From the NCBI RefSeq assembly GCF_001692325.1, contig NZ_LXKN01000005.1:1-64000 (forward strand): a stretch of DNA of 64,000 nt, written 5' to 3'. Under the pieces are notes generated by a model that saw only the letters and a program-made list of their open reading frames with translations, had not been told where the DNA came from and did no database searches. Shown here piece by piece: positions 48,294 through 57,326 of the stretch (position 1 is the stretch's first letter; every line of letters starts with the position of its first letter). Both the position numbers and the translations under genes were made by a program. The stretch comes from Rhizobium sp. AC27/96. Lineage in GTDB: Bacteria > Pseudomonadota > Alphaproteobacteria > Rhizobiales > Rhizobiaceae.

Positions 48294-49279
48294 GCGGCAA
48301 GGAACGGATCGCAGTCATCGGCGCAGGCGCCTTCGGCACCGCGCTTGCAGCCGTCATTGCGCTCACCGGCCGCAGCGACGTGACGCTTGTCGGGCGCAAG
48401 GCGGCGCTAATGGCCGATCTTGCCGCCGACAGGATGCATGATGCCGTCTTGCCCGGTATCGAGCTTCCGGATTCCCTGAAATTTTCGGCCGGGCCGGATG
48501 CCGTTTCCGATGCCGGGATCGTTCTTTTCGCCATGCCGTCGCAGGCCCAGGCCGATGCCGCCAGGCTCTATGGGCCTTATCTTGCCAAGGATGCAATCGT
48601 CGTCACCTGCGCCAAGGGCATCGACAAAGTCTCCGGCGATCTCTTGACCGAGATGCTGGAGCGGGAATTGCCGCAGCACGCCATCGCCGTGCTCTCCGGG
48701 CCGGGCTTTGCCGCCGATATTGCCAAGGGCCTGCCGACGGCCATGGCAATCGCGGCTGCGGACATGGCCGTCGCCGAGAAGCTTGCACAGGCGATTTCCG
48801 GCCCGACGTTCCGCCTTTATGCATCGGACGATCGCATCGGCGTGCAACTCGGTGGCGCGCTGAAGAATGTGCTCGCCATTGCCTGCGGCATCGTCGAGGG
48901 GCGTGGCATCGGCGATTCCGCCCGTGCTGCCCTTATCAGCCGCGGCCTTGCCGAAATGTCGCGCTTCGTCGCAGCCAAGGGCGGCAAGGCGGAAACGGTG
49001 CGCGGGCTTTCCGGCCTCGGCGACCTCGTGCTGACGGCGACCAGCCATCAATCCAGAAATTTGCGGTTCGGTATTGCGCTCGGTCGCGGAGACACGGCCG
49101 ATCCGATGCATGGCACGCTGGTCGAAGGCGCCTATGCGGCCTCCATCGCCGCGCGGCTGGCCGGCGAACTCGGCGTCGACATGCCGATTACCGAAGCGGT
49201 TTCCGCCATCATCGACGGCAAGCTCGACATAGCCACGGCCATCGGACAATTGATGACGCGGCCGATTACCACGGAATAG
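48290..49279 (+). CDS. gpsA: Glycerol-3-phosphate dehydrogenase [NAD(P)+]
   Basis: Reduces dihydroxyacetone phosphate to sn-glycerol 3-phosphate for phospholipid synthesis. The 329-residue protein has the nucleotide loop [12 protein letters not shown], the '[11 protein letters not shown]' catalytic-lysine region and 'SRGLAEMSR', all typical of the family. It overlaps tsaD (ATGA) and is co-transcribed with it. The next genes downstream, a toxin-antitoxin pair, look like an insertion before the yciI gene. Confidence 0.95.
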   Translation: MSGKERIAVIGAGAFGTALAAVIALTGRSDVTLVGRKAALMADLAADRMHDAVLPGIELPDSLKFSAGPDAVSDAGIVLFAMPSQAQADAARLYGPYLAKDAIVVTCAKGIDKVSGDLLTEMLERELPQHAIAVLSGPGFAADIAKGLPTAMAIAAADMAVAEKLAQAISGPTFRLYASDDRIGVQLGGALKNVLAIACGIVEGRGIGDSARAALISRGLAEMSRFVAAKGGKAETVRGLSGLGDLVLTATSHQSRNLRFGIALGRGDTADPMHGTLVEGAYAASIAARLAGELGVDMPITEAVSAIIDGKLDIATAIGQLMTRPITTE

Positions 49280-49298
49280 CTTGAACATCGGCAGTGCG

Positions 49299-49319
49299 CT
49301 GGATATATTACTGGATATA
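49299..49319 (+). promoter_or_regulatory. Direct repeat upstream of the antitoxin gene
   Basis: CTGGATATA occurs at 49299-49307 and again at 49311-49319, a 12-base period. It sits 15-35 bases before the antitoxin ATG, the usual place for an antitoxin-bound operator or promoter. The assignment is inference. Confidence 0.45.
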
Positions 49320-49333
49320 ACCGGAGGCCTACG

Positions 49334-49633
49334 ATGAGCAATTCGCAAAAGCGCGCGATTCAGAACTACCGCTCTCGTCTCGGTGAGCGTGGTCTGGCCC
49401 GTTTTGAGGTGCTCGGGCTTGACGGCGATCGTGCCCTCATTCGCTCGTTAGCGCGGCGCTTGGCAGAGGATAGTCCCGAAGCGGCCCATATTCGCGAGGT
49501 GTTAACGAAGACTGTTTCTGGAGAGCCGCCGAAGAAAGGCGGTGTCTACGCTTGGCTACGCGGCTCGCCGCTTGTCGGAGCGGATCTGGATCTTGAACGG
49601 GTGAGAGGCAAGGTGCGCGAGATCGATCTTTGA
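49334..49633 (+). CDS. VapB-like antitoxin
   Basis: A 99-residue protein upstream of a PIN-domain toxin. The N-terminal 'RAIQNYRSRLGERGLARFEV' and 'DRALIRSLARRLAED' look like the DNA-binding half of VapB/MazE-like antitoxins, and the C-terminal 'AWLRGSPLVGADLDLERV' could wrap the toxin. GGAGG lies before the ATG. The stop overlaps the toxin start (TTGA). I infer the role mainly from position and size. Confidence 0.75.
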   Translation: MSNSQKRAIQNYRSRLGERGLARFEVLGLDGDRALIRSLARRLAEDSPEAAHIREVLTKTVSGEPPKKGGVYAWLRGSPLVGADLDLERVRGKVREIDL

Positions 49634-50064
49634 CCCGCTATCTGCTCGATACCAATATCATTAGCAATACGATCAAACCGGAACCATCGCCTTATCTCGC
49701 CGCGTGGTTTCAAGCCCAGATGGATGAAGATCTCTTCATCGCCGCGTCCACGATTGCTGAAATTCGGCGCGGCATCCTTATCATGCCGGCAGGCCGGAAG
49801 CGCGAAGACCTGGAAACGTGGTTTCTCGGCACGCAAGGACCACTGGCGTATTTTGGCGGACGTATCCTTCCTTTTGAGGAGAACGCTGCGTTGATTTGGG
49901 CGAAGCTCATGGCAGATGGACGCGCCGCCGGGCGACAGCGTGATCCCATGGATATGCTGATTGCTTCGGTCGCAATCGCCAACGAATGTATTATCGTCAC
50001 CCATAACGAGGCTGATTTCTGGGGCCTCGATCTAATCAATCCTCTTCGCGCAGAAACAAGATGA
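49630..50064 (+). CDS. vapC: VapC-type PIN-domain toxin
   Basis: A 144-residue PIN-domain ribonuclease. Its acidic residues are Asp7 in 'YLLDTNIIS', a Glu in 'ASTIAEIRRG' and an Asp in 'DPMDMLIASVA', with a final acidic residue near 'THNEADFWGLDL'. Such toxins cleave tRNA or rRNA when freed from the antitoxin. The start is a TTG at 49630 overlapping the antitoxin stop, which implies weak, coupled translation, as is common for toxins. It is followed by yciI after about 65 bases. Confidence 0.9.
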   Translation: MTRYLLDTNIISNTIKPEPSPYLAAWFQAQMDEDLFIAASTIAEIRRGILIMPAGRKREDLETWFLGTQGPLAYFGGRILPFEENAALIWAKLMADGRAAGRQRDPMDMLIASVAIANECIIVTHNEADFWGLDLINPLRAETR

Positions 50065-50129
50065 CCTGCAGCGAGTGAGGCCTTATCCATCACGATCAAT
50101 AGATTCTGGTTTTATAGGAGAGTTGAACA

Positions 50130-50423
50130 ATGCTGTTCGCCTTTGTCTGCAAGGATAAACCCGGCCACCTGAATGTCCGCATGGAGACGCGCCCGGCGCA
50201 TGTGGAGCATCTGAACAAGCTCAATGCCGAGGGAACGCTGAAGATGGCGGGGCCTTTCCTCGATGCCGATGGCAAGCCGAATGGCAGCCTCGTCGTCGTC
50301 AGCGCCGAGACCATCGAGGCGGCAAAAGCGATTGCGGATGCGGATCCCTATACGAAGGCCGGCCTGTTCGAGAGCGTCGAGATCAAGCCGTTCAACTGGG
50401 TCTTCAACAATCCGGAGGCATGA
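50130..50423 (+). CDS. YciI family protein
   Basis: A 97-residue YciI-like (dimeric ferredoxin-like fold) protein. 'MLFAFVCKDKPGHLNVRMETRPAH' and the 'DPYTKAGLFESVEIKPFNWVF' segments are diagnostic; the family has a conserved His and Asp that may form an active site, though the reaction is unknown. The upstream GGAGAG is a good ribosome binding site. It lies three bases before the EVE-domain gene and probably forms an operon with it. Confidence 0.92.
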   Translation: MLFAFVCKDKPGHLNVRMETRPAHVEHLNKLNAEGTLKMAGPFLDADGKPNGSLVVVSAETIEAAKAIADADPYTKAGLFESVEIKPFNWVFNNPEA

Positions 50424-50426
50424 GGC

Positions 50427-50858
50427 ATGGCGCATTGGCTTTATAAATCCGAACCGTCTTCCTGGTCCTGGCAGCAGCAGAAGGATGCCGGCGAAAAGGG
50501 AACCGAATGGACCGGCGTGCGCAACTATCTCGCCCGCAACAACATGCGGGCGATGCAGATCGGTGACAAGGGCTTCTTCTACCACTCCAATGACGGGCTG
50601 GAGATCGTCGGCATCGTCGAGGTTTGTGCACTGGCACATCCCGATTCCACAGCCAAGGACGATCTGCGCTGGGAGTGCGTCGACATCCGCGCCGTGCGCG
50701 ACATGCCGAAATTTGTCTCCCTGAAGGATATCAAGGCAAACCCGAAGCTTTCACAGATGGCGCTCGTCACCTCGATGCGGCTTTCGGTGCAGCCGGTGAC
50801 AGATGAGGAATGGCTCGAAGTCTGCCGCATGGGCGAACTGGACAATCCACCTGTCTGA
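50427..50858 (+). CDS. EVE domain protein
   Basis: A 143-residue EVE-domain protein (PUA-like fold). It has the 'YKSEPSSWSW' opening, the 'TEWTGVRNYLARNNMRAM' region and 'GDKGFFYHSN', all typical. EVE domains bind modified bases in nucleic acids. Its 3' end is close to or overlaps the next gene depending on that gene's start. Confidence 0.93.
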   Translation: MAHWLYKSEPSSWSWQQQKDAGEKGTEWTGVRNYLARNNMRAMQIGDKGFFYHSNDGLEIVGIVEVCALAHPDSTAKDDLRWECVDIRAVRDMPKFVSLKDIKANPKLSQMALVTSMRLSVQPVTDEEWLEVCRMGELDNPPV

Positions 50859-50889
50859 TTCCTGCCTGCGGTCCGATGCTGGAGAATTC

Positions 50890-51540
50890 TTGAAAACCGA
50901 TCCGGAACGTTTCATCCGCGCCAATACCGGCCTCATGACGCCGCCGCATGTGCCGGAGATCCGGCTGCATCTGGCAAGCGAAGCGCATGAACTCTGGTTG
51001 AAGACGGAAGAAGAGCTGGAGGAGATCGGGCTACCGCCGCCCTTCTGGGCTTTTGCCTGGGCGGGCGGCCAGGGCTTGGCGCGCTATATCCTCGATCATC
51101 CGGCGACGGTTGCCGGCAGAAAAGTGCTGGATTTCGCCAGCGGATCCGGGCTTGTGGCGATTGCAGCCAAGCGTGCGGGCGCCAGCCATGTGCTTGCCGT
51201 CGATATCGACCCTTGGGCCGGCACGGCAATCCGGCTGAATGCAGTTGAAAATGGTGTCGATCTTGACTTTGCCGGCGCTGACATCATCGGCCGAACGGTG
51301 GAGGCCGACGTCGTTCTCGCCGGCGATGTATTCTACGATCAGGATTTTGCAGCGAGCCTTGTTCCCTGGTTGCGGCAATTGGCGGGCGAGGCGAAGCTGG
51401 TTCTGGTCGGAGATCCAGGCAGAGCTTATCTGCCGAAGGATCGGCTGGAAGCGGAGGCGACCTATCAGGTGCCGGTGACGCGAGCGCTGGAGGACAGCGA
51501 AATCAAGAAGACCACCGTGTGGCGATTTCTCGCCGGCTAA
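50890..51540 (+). CDS. Class I SAM-dependent methyltransferase (ETFB lysine methyltransferase-like)
   Basis: A roughly 216-residue methyltransferase. The SAM-binding motif I is VLDFASGSGLVAIAAKRAGA, and motif II 'VLAVDIDPWA' follows. 'GLPPPFWAFAWAGGQGLARYIL' matches the nicotinamide N-methylase/ETFB-lysine methyltransferase group. I chose the TTG at 50890, preceded by GGAGAA; the frame is open to 50803 and an ATG at 50935 is also possible. The substrate is unproven. Confidence 0.85.
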   Translation: MKTDPERFIRANTGLMTPPHVPEIRLHLASEAHELWLKTEEELEEIGLPPPFWAFAWAGGQGLARYILDHPATVAGRKVLDFASGSGLVAIAAKRAGASHVLAVDIDPWAGTAIRLNAVENGVDLDFAGADIIGRTVEADVVLAGDVFYDQDFAASLVPWLRQLAGEAKLVLVGDPGRAYLPKDRLEAEATYQVPVTRALEDSEIKKTTVWRFLAG

Positions 51541-51548
51541 GGCTTTCC

Positions 51549-51950
51549 TCAGGGCCGGATTACGCAGACGCCGGCTTCGTATGAGCAGGGATTGCCCGCA
51601 TAGCGGACGTTGATGACCTTGGCGCGCGGCCTTGGCTGCACTGCGGCAGGACGAGCATAGGGATTGTAGCCACCATAGCCGACAACATAGGTGCCGCCAT
51701 TCGCCTGATAGACATCGGCCGAACCGGCATAGGTGCCGGCATTTGCCGCTTCGCGCGGTTCCATGAGGACGATTCGAGCTGGCTGCTGCTGCGCGAAACC
51801 CTGTGGCGCCGATATCTGGTTCAGGCGCACGAGGCCGGAATGGTCGCGGTGATGCCAGTGGCGGTAATCGCCTGCCAGCACTACGCTTGACGAAAATGCG
51901 GCTGCTGCCGCCAAAACGAGCGCTGCTGCCCTGAAAAGATGCGAGCTCAT
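51549..51950 (-). CDS. Small exported protein, unrecognised
   Basis: A 133-residue protein with a clear signal peptide (about residues 1-26, cut after VLA) and a mature part rich in His, Gly, Tyr and Ala. A C-terminal pair of cysteines lies in 'GNPCSYEAGVCVIRP' and could form a disulfide. I recognise no family, although rhizobia encode many such small periplasmic proteins. It converges on the methyltransferase gene, eight bases apart. Confidence 0.75.
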   Translation of the reverse strand: MSSHLFRAAALVLAAAAAFSSSVVLAGDYRHWHHRDHSGLVRLNQISAPQGFAQQQPARIVLMEPREAANAGTYAGSADVYQANGGTYVVGYGGYNPYARPAAVQPRPRAKVINVRYAGNPCSYEAGVCVIRP

Positions 51951-52253
51951 GATTCGCCCCCATTTGGGTCGGTTAATGAAATCTTAACGGCAGATTGCCC
52001 CAAGACCGGCGCGAAGTCCACGTCAGGGTTGAGGAAATGGTAAATGGGGCCGAATGGGGAGCGCGTCCTTGCATACTCGCTAAAGTGCAAAGCGATCCCA
52101 ATCGATTAAATTCGGTGCAGGCATCAATTGTGCTTGTCGATAGGCATTTGGGCGATTAATGGTCGCAATGATGCAACGCACACTGCACGTCCCTGTGCGC
52201 GCGTTGCCCCGGATATCCGGGTTTTAAGCGTACCGTAACGCCGCGAGGTTCTG
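51951..52253. other. 303-base intergenic region upstream of sdhC
   Basis: No gene is visible. It should contain the promoters of the divergent exported-protein gene and of the sdh operon. I see no clear boxes, palindromes or riboswitch-like structure. Confidence 0.5.
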
Positions 52254-52652
52254 ATGGCGAACGTCACACAAAACCGGCCCTTGTCGCCGCATCTGCAAAT
52301 CTACAAACCCATTCCCACCATGGTCATGTCGATCGTCCACCGCATCACCGGCGGCGCGCTCTACTTTGGCACGGTGCTGGTTGCCTGGTGGCTGATCGCC
52401 GCTGCGACCGGCCAGGGCTATTTCGATCTGGTCAACTGGATCCTGGGGACCATCGTCGGCCGGATCATCCTGTTCGGCTACACATGGGCGCTGCTGCATC
52501 ACATGCTCGGCGGCTTTCGCCACTTCTTCTGGGATCTCGGCTATGGTTTCGACCCTGCCGTGTCGACCAGGGTGGCCAAGCTCATGCTCGTCGCGTCGAT
52601 CTGTCTGACCGTGCTGGTCTGGATCGTCGGCATCGTCATCAGGCTGGGTTGA
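52254..52652 (+). CDS. sdhC: Succinate dehydrogenase cytochrome b556 subunit
   Basis: The 132-residue heme-binding membrane anchor of complex II. It has the conserved 'RPLSPHLQIYKPIPTMVMSI' and 'HRITGGALYFGT' motifs, three membrane segments, and 'WALLHHMLGGFRHFFWD', with a histidine likely to be a heme ligand. It is the first gene of sdhCDAB. A palindromic repeat separates it from sdhD. Confidence 0.94.
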   Translation: MANVTQNRPLSPHLQIYKPIPTMVMSIVHRITGGALYFGTVLVAWWLIAAATGQGYFDLVNWILGTIVGRIILFGYTWALLHHMLGGFRHFFWDLGYGFDPAVSTRVAKLMLVASICLTVLVWIVGIVIRLG

Positions 52653-52658
52653 TTGGTG

Positions 52659-52707
52659 TGATCGTTTCCGAAAACCACTCGGTGATTTTCGGGATCATGC
52701 TCTAGAG
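52659..52707. repeat. Palindromic repeat between sdhC and sdhD
   Basis: TGATC (52659-52663) and GATCA (52693-52697) enclose an imperfect hairpin, TTCCGAAAACCAC...GTGATTTTCGG, ending at GCTCTAG. The GCTCTAG end is shared with the repeats at 25655-25800 and 42440-42478. It would be transcribed within the sdhCDAB message. Confidence 0.6.
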
Positions 52708-52717
52708 GATATATATC

Positions 52718-53098
52718 ATGGATATGCGCACCCCTTTGGGTAAAGTCCGCGGCCTTGGCTCCGCCAAGGAAGGCACCGATCATTTCTGGCGCCAGCGCCT
52801 GACAGCCGTCGCCAATGTTCCGCTCTTCATTTTCTTCGTCATCTTCCTGCTGATCTACGCCGGCGCGCCCTATGCGGAAGTCGTGCACGCGCTGTCGAAT
52901 CCACTCGTCGCCGTCATCATGGCCCTGATGGTGATCTCCGGCATCATCCATATGAAGCTCGGCATGCAGGTCATCATCGAGGACTATGTCCACGGCGAAT
53001 TCGGCAAGATCGTCCTTCTCATGCTCAACACGTTTTTCGCGGTCATTCTGGCGGGGCTCTGTCTTTTCGCCATTCTGAAGATCGCGTTCGTAGGATAA
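52718..53098 (+). CDS. sdhD: Succinate dehydrogenase hydrophobic membrane anchor subunit
   Basis: A 126-residue subunit with three membrane segments that with SdhC binds heme and quinone. '[23 protein letters not shown]' is the typical N-terminus, and '[18 protein letters not shown]' contains a conserved His. sdhA begins eight bases later, so the genes are coupled. Confidence 0.93.
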   Translation: MDMRTPLGKVRGLGSAKEGTDHFWRQRLTAVANVPLFIFFVIFLLIYAGAPYAEVVHALSNPLVAVIMALMVISGIIHMKLGMQVIIEDYVHGEFGKIVLLMLNTFFAVILAGLCLFAILKIAFVG

Positions 53099-53105
53099 AT
53101 GCATC

Positions 53106-54947
53106 ATGGCACCGAACTCATCCGCTCAGAATGGCTCAGCCTATAAATATGTCGATCACTCCTATGACGTGATCGTCGTCGGCGCCGGTGGCGCCGGTCT
53201 GCGCGCCACGCTCGGCATGGCCGAACAGGGCTTCCGCACCGCCTGCATCACGAAGGTCTTTCCGACGCGCTCGCACACCGTCGCTGCCCAGGGCGGCATT
53301 GCCGCCTCGCTGCAGAACATGACGCCGGACAGCTGGCAATGGCATCTCTACGACACCGTCAAGGGGTCCGATTGGCTCGGTGACGTCGATGCGATGCAGT
53401 ACATGGTCATGGAAGCGCCGAAGGCGGTCTATGAGCTCGAGCATTACGGCGTGCCCTTCTCGCGTAACGAGGAAGGCAAGATCTACCAGCGCCCGTTCGG
53501 CGGCCACATGCAGAATTTTGGCGACGGACCGCCGGTACAGCGCACCTGCGCTGCCGCCGACCGTACCGGCCACGCCATCCTGCACACGCTCTATGGCCAG
53601 TCGCTGCGCAACAATGCCGAATTCTTCATCGAGTATTTCGCGCTCGATCTCATCATGTCCGACGATGGCAGCCGCTGCACCGGCGTTGTCGCCTGGTGCC
53701 TCGACGACGGCACGATCCATCGCTTTGCCGCCAAGATGGTGGTGCTGGCGACCGGCGGCTACGGCCGCGCCTATTTCTCCGCAACCTCGGCCCATACCTG
53801 CACCGGCGACGGCGGCGGCATGGTTGCCCGCGCCGGCCTGCCGCTGCAGGACATGGAATTCGTGCAGTTCCATCCCACGGGCATTTACGGTTCTGGATGT
53901 CTGATCACCGAAGGCGCTCGCGGCGAAGGCGGCTATCTCGTCAATTCCGAAGGCGAGCGCTTCATGGAGCGCTATGCTCCCTCCGCCAAGGACCTTGCAT
54001 CGCGCGACGTGGTTTCTCGCTGCATGACGCTGGAAATCCGCGAGGGTCGTGGCGTCGGCAAGAACAAAGACCACATCTTCCTGCATCTCGACCACCTCGA
54101 TCCGGCCGTGCTGCACGAGCGTCTACCCGGCATTTCCGAAAGCGCCCGTATTTTCGCCGGCGTCGACGTGACCCGCGAGCCGATCCCGGTTCTGCCGACG
54201 GTTCACTACAACATGGGCGGCATTCCCACCAATTACTGGGGTGAAGTGCTGAATGCCGACAGCGAAAATCCCGAGCGCATCCTGCCGGGCCTGATGGCCG
54301 TCGGCGAAGCCGGCTGCGCCTCGGTCCACGGCGCCAATCGCCTCGGCTCCAACTCGCTGATCGACCTCGTTGTCTTCGGCCGTGCCGCCGCCATCCGCGC
54401 CGGCCAGGTCATCGACCGCGAAGGCCCGGTTCCGCCGGTCAACGTTGCTGCCTGCGACAAGATCATGGATCGCTTCGATCGCCTGCGCCATGCCAGCGGC
54501 TCGACGCCGACGGCAGCGCTGCGTGAAAAGATGCAACGCGCCATGCAGGAAGATGCCGCCGTGTTCCGCACGCAGGAATCGCTGGAATCCGGCTGCCGCC
54601 GCATTTCCGAGATCTGGAAGGAAATGGCCGACATCAAGGTCACCGACCGCTCGCTGATCTGGAATTCCGATCTGGTCGAGACCCTGGAACTGCACAATCT
54701 GATGGCCAACGCCATCACGACGATCTACGGCGCCGAGGCCCGCAAGGAAAGCCGCGGCTCGCATGCACGCGAGGATTATACCGAGGGCAAGTTCGCCGGC
54801 CGCGACGACGAGAACTGGCGCAAGCACACGCTTGCCTGGATCAACGAAGCCGGCGATGTGAAGCTCGACTATCGTCCCGTCCACACCGACCTGATCGCCG
54901 AAGGCATCGATCCGCACAAGATCGAGCCGAAGGCACGCGTGTATTGA
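53106..54947 (+). CDS. sdhA: Succinate dehydrogenase flavoprotein subunit
   Basis: A 613-residue subunit that oxidises succinate to fumarate at the cytoplasmic face of the membrane. The FAD dinucleotide loop is [14 protein letters not shown], and the histidine in '[15 protein letters not shown]' carries covalent FAD. The active-site region '[20 protein letters not shown]' is typical. Its length is normal. It precedes sdhB with an intervening ribosome binding site, GAGAGGAA. Confidence 0.97.
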   Translation: MAPNSSAQNGSAYKYVDHSYDVIVVGAGGAGLRATLGMAEQGFRTACITKVFPTRSHTVAAQGGIAASLQNMTPDSWQWHLYDTVKGSDWLGDVDAMQYMVMEAPKAVYELEHYGVPFSRNEEGKIYQRPFGGHMQNFGDGPPVQRTCAAADRTGHAILHTLYGQSLRNNAEFFIEYFALDLIMSDDGSRCTGVVAWCLDDGTIHRFAAKMVVLATGGYGRAYFSATSAHTCTGDGGGMVARAGLPLQDMEFVQFHPTGIYGSGCLITEGARGEGGYLVNSEGERFMERYAPSAKDLASRDVVSRCMTLEIREGRGVGKNKDHIFLHLDHLDPAVLHERLPGISESARIFAGVDVTREPIPVLPTVHYNMGGIPTNYWGEVLNADSENPERILPGLMAVGEAGCASVHGANRLGSNSLIDLVVFGRAAAIRAGQVIDREGPVPPVNVAACDKIMDRFDRLRHASGSTPTAALREKMQRAMQEDAAVFRTQESLESGCRRISEIWKEMADIKVTDRSLIWNSDLVETLELHNLMANAITTIYGAEARKESRGSHAREDYTEGKFAGRDDENWRKHTLAWINEAGDVKLDYRPVHTDLIAEGIDPHKIEPKARVY

Positions 54948-54964
54948 TCTGAGAGGAACTGACC

Positions 54965-55744
54965 ATGGTTGAACTCGCTCTCCCCAAGAACTCTCAGATG
55001 CGCGAAGGCAAGGTCTGGCCGAAGCCGGTCGGCGCCAAGAATACGCGCGAATTCCGCGTCTATCGCTGGAGCCCGGATGACGGCCTGAACCCGAGCATCG
55101 ATACCTACTATATCGATATCGACGATTGCGGTCCGATGGTGCTCGACGGTCTGCTCTACATCAAGAACAAGATCGATCCGACCCTGACACTGCGCCGTTC
55201 CTGTCGCGAGGGCATCTGCGGCTCCTGCGCGATGAATATAGACGGTACCAACACGCTCGCCTGCACCAAGGGTCTCGACGAGATCAAGGGCACGGTGAAG
55301 ATCTATCCGCTGCCGCATATGCCCGTCGTCAAGGACCTTGTGCCTGACCTGACGAACTTCTACGCCCAGCATCGCTCGATCGAACCGTGGCTGAAGACGG
55401 TTTCTCCGCCGCCGGCCAAGGAATGGAAGCAGAGCCATGAGGACCGCCTGAAGCTCGACGGCCTCTACGAATGCATCCTGTGCGCCTGCTGCTCGACCTC
55501 CTGTCCGAGCTACTGGTGGAACGGCGACCGCTATCTCGGTCCTGCCGTGCTGCTGCAGGCCTATCGCTGGCTGATCGACTCCAGAGACGAAGCCAAGGGC
55601 GAGCGCCTTGACAATCTCGAGGATCCGTTCCGCCTCTATCGCTGCCACACGATCATGAACTGCGCGCAGACCTGCCCGAAGGGTCTGAACCCGGCCAAGG
55701 CGATCGCCGAAATCAAGAAGATGATGGTCGAGCGGCGGGTCTAA
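54965..55744 (+). CDS. sdhB: Succinate dehydrogenase iron-sulfur subunit
   Basis: A 259-residue subunit that passes electrons from FAD to quinone through three iron-sulfur clusters. The 2Fe-2S ligands are in [10 protein letters not shown]. The 4Fe-4S and 3Fe-4S ligands are in '[19 protein letters not shown]' and '[15 protein letters not shown]'. It is the last gene of the sdhCDAB operon; no strong terminator is evident after it. Confidence 0.97.
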   Translation: MVELALPKNSQMREGKVWPKPVGAKNTREFRVYRWSPDDGLNPSIDTYYIDIDDCGPMVLDGLLYIKNKIDPTLTLRRSCREGICGSCAMNIDGTNTLACTKGLDEIKGTVKIYPLPHMPVVKDLVPDLTNFYAQHRSIEPWLKTVSPPPAKEWKQSHEDRLKLDGLYECILCACCSTSCPSYWWNGDRYLGPAVLLQAYRWLIDSRDEAKGERLDNLEDPFRLYRCHTIMNCAQTCPKGLNPAKAIAEIKKMMVERRV

Positions 55745-55791
55745 CCCGCCGGCGACTACCCAAGCCAAGTGGCGATGAGGAAGATGCTCGC

Positions 55792-56598
55792 ATGACCATC
55801 GAAGGCTTTGCCCCGGAGGCCGTGGCCGAAATCCGGCTGCGGCTTGCTTCGGTCAAGGCCGAGGGCATCCGCATCGGTTTTGCCATCGAAAGCGGGAGCC
55901 GTGCCTGGGGTTTCCCTTCGCCTGATAGCGACTACGATTGCCGCTTCGTCTATGTCAGGTCGGAGCAGGATCATCTGACCTTGTTTCCTCATCGCGATGT
56001 CATCGAGTTTCCAACCGTCGGTGATATCGATACCGGTGGATGGGATCTGCGCAAGGCGCTGCTTCTGGCGCTGAAGGGCAATGCCGTTCTTGTCGAGTGG
56101 CTGAAATCGCCCATCGTTTATGAAGAGGAAATCGGTTTTCGTGATCGACTAGGCACGTTGCTGCAGGAAATCATGGTGCCGGAGAAGGTCGCTCAGCACT
56201 ATATCGGCCTGATGAAACAGCATCGGCCCGATGGGAGCGCTGAACCCGTTCGCTTAAAGAAGCTGCTTTATTCCATCCGCCCTGCAATAGCGCTCGAATG
56301 GATGCGGCAAACGGATTTTGCCAGGCTGCCGCCAATGAACATGCTCGAATGTCTTGCCGATATCGATTTGGACAAGGACATTCGGGCAACCATTCTGCAG
56401 TTGGTGGCGGTCAAGAAGGAGACGCGCGAAATGGGAGAAGGCGTACCGCCGGCACCGCTCACGGAGTTTCTATCGGTCTCGCTCGGACGCTATTCCGATT
56501 TCTCGGTCAAGTTTCGCGAAGACCATGGGCGGGACAAAAGCATGCAGGAATTTGCCGATCGCTTCTATCTGGATGAGGTTCGTCGCGTTAGGCCTTGA
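55792..56598 (+). CDS. Predicted nucleotidyltransferase (YcgL/COG3541-like)
   Basis: A 268-residue protein with the minimal nucleotidyltransferase motif GSRAWGFPSPDSDYDCRFVY (G-S then D-x-D), then a helical C-terminal part. The group resembles YcgL-like COG3541 proteins of unknown role, possibly modifying RNA or protein with nucleotides. It lies 47 bases after sdhB. Its relation to the TCA genes is probably only positional. Confidence 0.85.
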   Translation: MTIEGFAPEAVAEIRLRLASVKAEGIRIGFAIESGSRAWGFPSPDSDYDCRFVYVRSEQDHLTLFPHRDVIEFPTVGDIDTGGWDLRKALLLALKGNAVLVEWLKSPIVYEEEIGFRDRLGTLLQEIMVPEKVAQHYIGLMKQHRPDGSAEPVRLKKLLYSIRPAIALEWMRQTDFARLPPMNMLECLADIDLDKDIRATILQLVAVKKETREMGEGVPPAPLTEFLSVSLGRYSDFSVKFREDHGRDKSMQEFADRFYLDEVRRVRP

Positions 56599-56740
56599 AA
56601 CCACCCGATTCTTGTCCAGCTATGGCCTGCGGCAATTTATGGCGGTATCGACTTGATTAACCAAAGTGAAATACGATAATTCCCACATCATTGAGCATCA
56701 CTTTGCAAATGTCAGCGGTGGACGATTAATTAGGAGTGTG

Positions 56741-57265
56741 ATGATGCAGTTCAGATATGCAGTGACGGCTGCGGTGATAGGCCTGTCGCTTGCCGGTTGC
56801 CAGCGCACAGCATACAACGACAATTATTCGGCTCCGCCGGTGCAGGCAGCGCCTGTTCCCTCCGTTCAGTCAAGCCAGCTTCCTCCTGCGAACGGCGGCG
56901 ACCCCTCGCAGTTTCCGGCCGCGCCGTCGAATGCGCCGAATGCGGGCAATCCGCAACAGCAGCAGGCGATGGCCGCTTCCGCCATGGACGTCACCAAGGA
57001 GTCGATGGTCGGCAGTTGGAAGGTCAGCAACGGCGGATCGAGCTGCGACATGTTCCTGACGCTCACCAATCTCGGCAGCGGCTCTCGCGGCGGCACGCGC
57101 GGTTGCTCGGGCGAGCTTACCGCAATGGGCTCCTGGGAAGTTTCCGGTAAGCAGATTCTTTTGAAGAATCGCGACGGCAGCACGATCGGTACCCTCTACA
57201 AGACGGCCGATTCGCGCTTTGACGGCTCTACCGCTTCCGGCCAGCCGATCGGCCTTAGCCGATAA
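56741..57265 (+). CDS. Omp19/Inh-like outer-membrane lipoprotein
   Basis: A 174-residue protein with a signal sequence and lipobox (LSLAGC) near residues 15-20. A Pro/Gln/Ala-rich linker then leads to the protease-inhibitor Inh/Omp19 domain (about residues 85-174). That domain has a cysteine pair in 'SSCDMFLTL' and '[13 protein letters not shown]', and 'QPIGLSR' at the end. In Brucella, Omp19 inhibits host proteases. TAGGAG precedes the ATGs at 56741 and 56744; either may be used. The frame is open upstream to 56666 but that part lacks signal-sequence character. Confidence 0.88.
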   Translation: MMQFRYAVTAAVIGLSLAGCQRTAYNDNYSAPPVQAAPVPSVQSSQLPPANGGDPSQFPAAPSNAPNAGNPQQQQAMAASAMDVTKESMVGSWKVSNGGSSCDMFLTLTNLGSGSRGGTRGCSGELTAMGSWEVSGKQILLKNRDGSTIGTLYKTADSRFDGSTASGQPIGLSR

Positions 57266-57326
57266 GCTTATCTGACGGGGCAGCGTCTTTCGGCGCGCCC
57301 CTTTTTGCACAGGCGGATATTTCCCC

